Shown here piece after piece: positions 59,089-64,000 of a stretch of DNA of 64,000 nucleotides. A program made the position numbers and the translations under genes. The notes under the pieces are model-generated. The model ran no database searches, was not told where the DNA came from, and worked only from the letters and a program-made list of their open reading frames with translations. Origin of the DNA: Poindextera sp963719975 (lineage in GTDB: Bacteria; Pseudomonadota; Alphaproteobacteria; Caulobacterales; Caulobacteraceae); contig CAVRED010000012.1 of assembly GCA_963719975.1 (NCBI GenBank), positions 151,449 through 215,448 on the forward strand, read 5' to 3'. The stretch's first letter is position 1; each line of letters begins with the position of its first letter.

Positions 59089-60669
59089 TCAGTCGTCGAA
59101 CTCCAGCGTGTAGGTCAGGGTGGCGGTGGTGTTGGGGCCGAGGGGGAGGCGCCAGAGGGGGTCGCCGCCTTTGGTTCCGTGCGCCAGCGACTCCTCGGGG
59201 ATCGCAAGGCCGGTCACCTCGCCGACCGGCTGGCGGATCTCGACCATCACCGGCCGGGGCTTCGCGTTGGCGGCCTCGATCGCGAAGCTGAGCCGCCGCC
59301 GGTGCGCCCCGGCGTGGGTGTCGGACACCACGCGCGCGTGCACGGTGACGTCATTGGCGGCGCCCAGCGCGATCTCGAACGGGGCGCCGACGGCCACGTC
59401 GTCGATGGTCTTCGAACCGATGAACAGCTCGCCGCCGGGCGATTGCGTCTGCCGAACCCAGACCGCGCCCTGCGGCAGGGGCTGGCCCAGCCCCTTCTCC
59501 GGCTTGTTCTCGAAGCGCAGCGTGGTGGTCGCCGCCGTCAGGCCCTCATCGCCGCCCGCGTCGCCGGCCTGGGCCGCGGAAAAGGCGTAGACCGTCTCGA
59601 AGCTCACCGCCGGCTGGTGCAGGAAGGCGATCTGCTTGGTTTGCTGCGCGGCGACCGTCGTGGGCTCGACCAGGGTGTAGAGCTTGTAGTCGCCGAGCTG
59701 GGTCTGGACCGCGCGCACCGCGACCTTCTGGGCGGTGACCATGACGCCCATCGGCGCGGCGACGGCGTCCATGACCTCCTCGACCCTCGGCGCCGGTGGC
59801 GGCGGCGGCGGGACGGGGTAGATCCAGCCGGAGTGGGTGGTCTGGTTCGGCCAGCAGGCCAGGTTCAGCGCCGGCGCGTTCGGCTGCGGCAGGTTGACCG
59901 CGATGCGCGACAGGTTGCCGGCGACGACCGCGGTCGGCGCGTCGGCGAAGCTCATCGTCGAGCGGTTGGCCAGCGTGATCCAGCCGATCAGGTCCAGGGT
60001 GCGGCCGTCGGCTGAGATCCGCGCCACATAGTCCGCCGACCAGTTCAGCCGTACGCTGAGATAGGAGAGGCGCAGCTTGTAGCGCCCGGCGGCGGGCGCA
60101 TCGACGATGGCCGACAGCGTCGGCCGGTCGGCCAGCCCGCTCGGCATGTGGGCGAAGATCACCCCCTCGGCCCCGCCGCTGCAATGCAGCGCCTCGACGC
60201 CGTGCGCGGTCTGGAGCACCGTCCCATCCGGGCCTGAGCGGACCACCGCCGGCTCCTCGCTCACCCGGCCGGTCCTGGCGTCGATGTGGCGCAGGCTCAC
60301 CGTCTCGCCGATCGAGTGGGCGAGCATGCTGGCGGGGTTCAAAAGGTCGTAGTCGAAGTTGCGCTCGACGGCCGCCAGCCCCTCGATCGCGGCGCTCTCC
60401 GGGATGACGCCGTCGGCGACGCCCTCGAAGCGGATGCGCGTGCGCCCGGCCGGCAGGTCGACCGTGCGCGTCTCGTTGATCAGGGCAAGGCCGCCGGTGT
60501 CGGCGCCGCTGCGCAGGGCGCCGGTGTCCACCGGCCCGGCGCGGTAGATGGTGACGGCCACGGCCTCGGCCGCCGGCGAGATCACGTCGGCCGCGCGCGC
60601 CGCCGGCGCGGCCGCGAGCGCGAGAAGCGCAAGGATGATGGCGGGGGCGCGCAGACGCGAGGCTACCAG
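59089..60669 (-). CDS. DUF4139-domain exported protein, copy 2
   Basis: About 526 residues if translation begins at CTG 60669, which overlaps the stop of the upstream gene. This places a good signal peptide (RLRAPAIILALLALAAAPAA) before VISPAAEAVAVTIYRAG. No ATG, GTG or TTG lies in frame before the signal peptide; GTG 60585 would remove it. The DUF4139 body has RNFDYDLLNPASMLAHSIGE, LRLSYLSVRLNWSADYVARI and LDLIGWITLANRSTMSFADA. A Pro run (PPPPPPPAPR) sits in the middle. The function of DUF4139 in bacteria is unknown; the two copies likely act together in the periplasm. Confidence 0.8.
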   Translation of the reverse strand: MVASRLRAPAIILALLALAAAPAARAADVISPAAEAVAVTIYRAGPVDTGALRSGADTGGLALINETRTVDLPAGRTRIRFEGVADGVIPESAAIEGLAAVERNFDYDLLNPASMLAHSIGETVSLRHIDARTGRVSEEPAVVRSGPDGTVLQTAHGVEALHCSGGAEGVIFAHMPSGLADRPTLSAIVDAPAAGRYKLRLSYLSVRLNWSADYVARISADGRTLDLIGWITLANRSTMSFADAPTAVVAGNLSRIAVNLPQPNAPALNLACWPNQTTHSGWIYPVPPPPPPAPRVEEVMDAVAAPMGVMVTAQKVAVRAVQTQLGDYKLYTLVEPTTVAAQQTKQIAFLHQPAVSFETVYAFSAAQAGDAGGDEGLTAATTTLRFENKPEKGLGQPLPQGAVWVRQTQSPGGELFIGSKTIDDVAVGAPFEIALGAANDVTVHARVVSDTHAGAHRRRLSFAIEAANAKPRPVMVEIRQPVGEVTGLAIPEESLAHGTKGGDPLWRLPLGPNTTATLTYTLEFDD

Positions 60670-62039
60670 CCGGTCTCGACCTCGGCGGTCACGGTGGTCT
60701 GGCCGTTCGCCGCCACGGGAACCGACCAGCCGAGGGTGTAGGCGTCGATCCGGCGGCTGGCGATGCTCTCCCTGATCACCTTGGTGTTCGTCCCATAGAG
60801 CCCGGCCTGGCGGATCTCGACCGTCACCGCGTTGGGCTGGGCGTTGCGCACCAGGTAGGTCATCACATAGCGGTCGCGCCTCGGGTTCACCTTGGTGTCG
60901 GAGACCAGCGTCGGCTGGACGGTTACGTCGAAGGCGTCGCCGATCTTCACCGCCAGCTCCGAGCCCTGCGGCGTGTGGCCGATGCTGTTCTCGCCGATGA
61001 ACTTGGGCGCGCCGGCCGCGTCCCGCTCGTAGACGCGGATCGACCCGGCGGGCAGGCCGGCGCCCAGACCGCCCGCCGTCGAGTTGGCGAAGTCGACGAC
61101 CACGTTGGCGCTGGCCGGATTGTCGGCGCTGGCGAAGCCGTCGAGGTTGAACTGGTAGACCTTGTGCGCGCTGACCCCGTTGGCGCTGAGGAACCCCACC
61201 TGCTTGGTCTGGTTCTCGGCGATCGTGGTCCGCTCGGGCAGGCTGTAGAGGTAGAAGTCACCCAGAGCCTGGCCGGGACCGGTGTTGGTCTCGGTTCCGG
61301 CCTGGCGGACGTTCTCGGCCGGGGTGTTGTCGCTGCCGCTGTCGGCCAGCTGCACGTCGCCGGCGACCAGCTGGGTCTTGGCGTCGTTGAAGCTCGTGCC
61401 CGAGGTGTTGGTCAGCGTGATCCAGCCCTGCAGGTCGAGCTTGGACGCCTTCTCGTCGAACAGCGCCACGTAGTCCGCTTTCCAGCCCAGCCCGGTGGTC
61501 AGGTAGCTCAGCGTGGCCGTCCGCGCGCCGCCGTGGTCGGAGTTGACGGTGACCGAGAGCGTCGGCTGGGCGCGCAGGTTGTCCGGCACCTTGGCGAAGA
61601 TGACGCGGGTGGGCTCGCCGTCGTCGCGCAACACCTCGATGCGGTCGCCGATCTTCAAGACGACGCCCTCGTTGGCCGAAAGCACCGTCGCCGTCTCGGT
61701 GACCTGCTGGCCGTTGCCGGGGTTGGTGCGGACGATCTGCACCTCCTGGCCGACCGCCTTCTCCATCATCTTCTGCGGGGTGAGCAGGTCGTAGTCGAAG
61801 TTCTGCTCGACGATCGAGACGCCGTCGGCGGCCAGCGCCACGGTCTCGGGCCGGATGGCGGCCGAGACGTCCTTGAACTCCAGCCGCTGGCGGCCCTCGG
61901 CGATGTCCAGCGTCCGCGCGTCCTGCACCAGCGCCAGGTCGTTGTTGTAGATGGTCACCGACAGCCCTGGCGCGTCCTGCGCCCGCGCAACGGCGGCGCT
62001 GGCCATCAGCGCGGCGACCAGCAGCATCTTCCTCGGCAT
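60663..62039 (-). CDS. DUF4139-domain exported protein, copy 1
   Basis: 458 residues. The signal peptide RKMLLVAALMASAAVARAQ leads to LSVTIYNNDLALVQDARTLD, QNFDYDLLTPQKMMEKAVGQ, ATLSYLTTGLGWKADYVALF and LDLQGWITLTNTSGTSFNDA. The C-terminus is a beta-rich region ending in a WSVPVAANGQTTVTAEVETG strand. It is first in a two-gene unit with its paralogue. The position of the second gene, overlapping by 7 nt, supports translational coupling. Confidence 0.9.
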   Translation of the reverse strand: MPRKMLLVAALMASAAVARAQDAPGLSVTIYNNDLALVQDARTLDIAEGRQRLEFKDVSAAIRPETVALAADGVSIVEQNFDYDLLTPQKMMEKAVGQEVQIVRTNPGNGQQVTETATVLSANEGVVLKIGDRIEVLRDDGEPTRVIFAKVPDNLRAQPTLSVTVNSDHGGARTATLSYLTTGLGWKADYVALFDEKASKLDLQGWITLTNTSGTSFNDAKTQLVAGDVQLADSGSDNTPAENVRQAGTETNTGPGQALGDFYLYSLPERTTIAENQTKQVGFLSANGVSAHKVYQFNLDGFASADNPASANVVVDFANSTAGGLGAGLPAGSIRVYERDAAGAPKFIGENSIGHTPQGSELAVKIGDAFDVTVQPTLVSDTKVNPRRDRYVMTYLVRNAQPNAVTVEIRQAGLYGTNTKVIRESIASRRIDAYTLGWSVPVAANGQTTVTAEVETGW

Positions 62040-62146
62040 GACTCTCTTCCCACGTTTGTCGGTCGAGACCGTCCCACCGCCCCGCGACCAAGTCGAGTTC
62101 GGCGAACGGCCTCAACCCTCCCTACGCAGGCGAGGGGCGTTCGGGG

Positions 62147-62602
62147 TTAGACGTCGGTTCCGAGCGCCTGGCCCACCTGCATCCCGGGCCGCGCCAAAAG
62201 GCCCTGGCCGGGGACGTGGTTGATCTCGAGCCGGGTCCCGTCCGGGTCCTCGAACAGGATCGAGTAGTAGCCGGGCGCGAAGCGATCTTCCTGCGGCCCG
62301 TGCACCATCTTCGCTCCGATTTTGACCAGGAAGGCGTGCGCCTCCTCGACGTCCTCTCTGGAGCGAGCGCGGAAGCAGACGTGGTGCAGTCCGACGCTCC
62401 CCTGCTCGAAACGCTTGCCGCGATGCTCGGGCGTCGCCGCCTCGATCCCGAACCCGGTCCGCCCGCCGACGCAGTAGTAGACGCCGGGCCCGTCGGCGAC
62501 GCAGGTCAGCCCCAGGAACGGCAACAGCTGCGAATAAAACCCCCGCGCCGCCGCAAAGTCCCCCGCGCAGATAAAAATATGAGCAACGCCATTGATCTCC
62601 AT
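62147..62602 (-). CDS. VOC-family (glyoxalase-like) protein
   Basis: 151 residues, two beta-alpha-beta-beta-beta modules. Metal-ligand positions are His in NGVAHIFICAGD, His in SVGLHHVCFRARSREDV and Glu in DPDGTRLEINHVPG. It belongs to the dioxygenase/glyoxalase/epimerase superfamily; the exact reaction is unknown. The start is ATG 62602. Confidence 0.88.
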   Translation of the reverse strand: MEINGVAHIFICAGDFAAARGFYSQLLPFLGLTCVADGPGVYYCVGGRTGFGIEAATPEHRGKRFEQGSVGLHHVCFRARSREDVEEAHAFLVKIGAKMVHGPQEDRFAPGYYSILFEDPDGTRLEINHVPGQGLLARPGMQVGQALGTDV

Positions 62603-62634
62603 GTCTGGCTCCCTGTGCTTGCGAGCAAGCTCGG

Positions 62635-63914
62635 CTAAAGCACCATCCGGCGGTGTTTCGCTGCGATCTGACGCAGGTTGCCGATCAGCTCCAGGCTATC
62701 CGGTAAACCACGCCTGCTTGTTGCGGAACATGAACGGCGGTGACCGCCACAGCTCGCGGCAGGTCAGATAGAGCGTTTTGTCGCTTCCAGCGCGATGCCC
62801 GCCTCGATGCAGGAGTTCAGCGCGAAGTCTATCTTGGGCGGCAGGTTCTCGTGGGTCATGTTCGTGATGTCGATCACGCACAGGCTCGCGTCTCGGATCA
62901 GCTTGACGATATCGCCCTGCACCTCTTCGCCGGCGACCAGGCCGCCGACTTCCACCGGCAGACCCGTGATGCGCGCCAGCATCCCTTGAGCCGTCAGGAA
63001 ATCGTCTTCGATCGACTCTTGCAGGGAGTGGCCGAGGAAGATGTGCTCGCCGCGCGCCGGCCTGCGCCAATCCTGGCTAAACTCGTCGATCTGATTTCCA
63101 AACTGATCGGCGACGGCGTCGGAGGTCTCCCGCTCGATGCTGTCGTCGAAGAGAAGCGGGCTACTGGACAGCGACCACTCCGGCCGCAGCACGACCTCGC
63201 GATGGGCGAAGATCAGGGTGGGGTACCCAGCCTCGCGAGCCATGTGATTTCACGGATGATGTACTTCGACGTCTCGCCGTTCCCACGATGGGGCATGATC
63301 GCAACGAGCCCGCCCGTGCCGGCCATGATGTCGGCGACCCGATCGACGTCATAGGTGGGCTGGTCGGTCCAATCGCACACCAGCCGCAACCCGCCCATGC
63401 GAAGAGCGTGGCAGATGCGCTCCGCCGCCGGCCGCTCGTTCGCTCGCCACCCCCTGCTCAGGTAAACCGACCTGCCCGTCGCGCTGTCCTGGCCGCCGAA
63501 CAGGGAGTCCATGAGGAGCGCGGCCGCGCGTGCCGACAGGGCGCCGTTGGTGACTTCGATGTGCTTGAATGACTTCAGCAACCCGGGCGCGTCCACGTCC
63601 CCAAGGCGCATCGTAGCGATCCGAAAGTCACCGCTGTAGCGCGCGGCCTCCTCTTGGAGCGTGCTGCACTCCGTGTCGACCCAATAGGACTTAACGGCGT
63701 CTTCAGACAGAACGACGACGGCCGCCTGGCGACTGTCGACGGCCAGCGCGAGATTGCGCGAGACCGGACCCGAGCCAAGGTTCTCGTCGTACCAAACCTT
63801 GAGCCCGGCCTGCTTGGTCAGCCACTGGTAGAGACCATCGACAAAAGGCAGTTTGTCCTGGCTGGAGTGGCTGAGGAAGATGTTGTTGGCGCGCTGATTA
63901 AGGGGAGTGCCCAT
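62635..63914 (-). CDS. Multi-domain TIR protein, candidate defence effector (three frameshifts)
   Basis: About 425 residues when reconstructed. Residues ~10-105 form a TIR domain: NNIFLSHSSQDKLPFVDGLY, KVWYDENLGSGPVSRNLALA, and a Glu in YWVDTECSTLQEE at the usual NADase position. A second TIR-like segment runs ~135-230 (VYLSRGWRANERPAAERICH to ITWLAREAGYPTLIFAHREV). A third, ~255-395, has EHIFLGHSLQESIEDDFLTA and ASLCVIDITNMTHENLPPKI, like the nucleoside-2-deoxyribosyltransferase/TIR-like group. Frame breaks lie near 63240, 62778 and 62707; the true end reads SLELIGNLRQIAAKHRRMVL. It is not part of a recognisable Thoeris or CBASS operon here. Confidence 0.72.
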
Positions 63915-64000
63915 GATCGGCCCGGGACAATGAAGGTCGCTGGCGCCAAACCTATCAAGCGTGGCAGCGCTAAGCCAGGGATGCAGCTTGTCAGCCCCGG

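Overview
The window is a high-GC, GTG/TTG-tolerant bacterial chromosome segment that looks like an alphaproteobacterium, most likely Caulobacteraceae (Caulobacter/Phenylobacterium-like). Reasons: a DUF1134 protein, an SOS box of the alphaproteobacterial direct-repeat type GTTC-N7-GTTC, a TonB receptor with a LacI-type operator, and dispersed palindromic repeats of the kind common in that group. The lineage is an inference; there is no rRNA here, and the only RNA gene is a tRNA-Ser(GGA).

Layout. 0-13 kb: metabolic and envelope genes (SDR, glycerol kinase, MlaC-like, serine hydrolase, fused membrane/spermidine-synthase-like protein, prolyl oligopeptidase, carboxymuconolactone decarboxylase-like, then an aldo/keto reductase - MBL hydrolase - SDR run). 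A stray YadA-type membrane-anchor fragment lies at 6.55 kb. 13-19 kb: GH78 alpha-L-rhamnosidase, a PilZ protein, a PYROXD2-like flavoprotein and a small membrane protein resembling styrene-oxide isomerase. 19-27 kb: a DNA-end-repair neighbourhood with a DUF763/HhH protein, a methylase, an alpha/beta hydrolase, and a tight ligD-ku-(BRCT/MerR-like/TPR) operon. 27-36 kb: a two-gene ABC exporter, an SDR, an arylsulfotransferase-like protein, a double-domain CoA transferase and an enoyl-CoA hydratase. 36-45 kb: HAD dehalogenase, tRNA-Ser, msrA, GST, two tandem amidases, two His-rich secreted paralogues, and an amidohydrolase. 45-53 kb: TonB receptor, a TPR-sulfotransferase, a GNAT, an amino-acid permease and DUF1801. 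53-56 kb: an accessory patch with a DUF3883 protein and a three-Cys-motif (DUF5131) / TcmP pair, with an SOS box directly before the DUF5131 start. 56-64 kb: lepA, DUF1134, two DUF4139 proteins, a VOC protein and a multi-domain TIR protein.

Two window-wide themes stand out. First, at least seven copies of a hairpin-forming repeat whose arms have a 9-nt period lie between genes; two of them carry the same second palindromic element nested inside their loop. Second, frameshifts are frequent and clustered. They affect even lepA, and some compensate each other within a few dozen bases or fall in homopolymers. I read most of these as consensus errors in the assembly rather than biology, and for such genes I give the reconstructed full span and the approximate break points.
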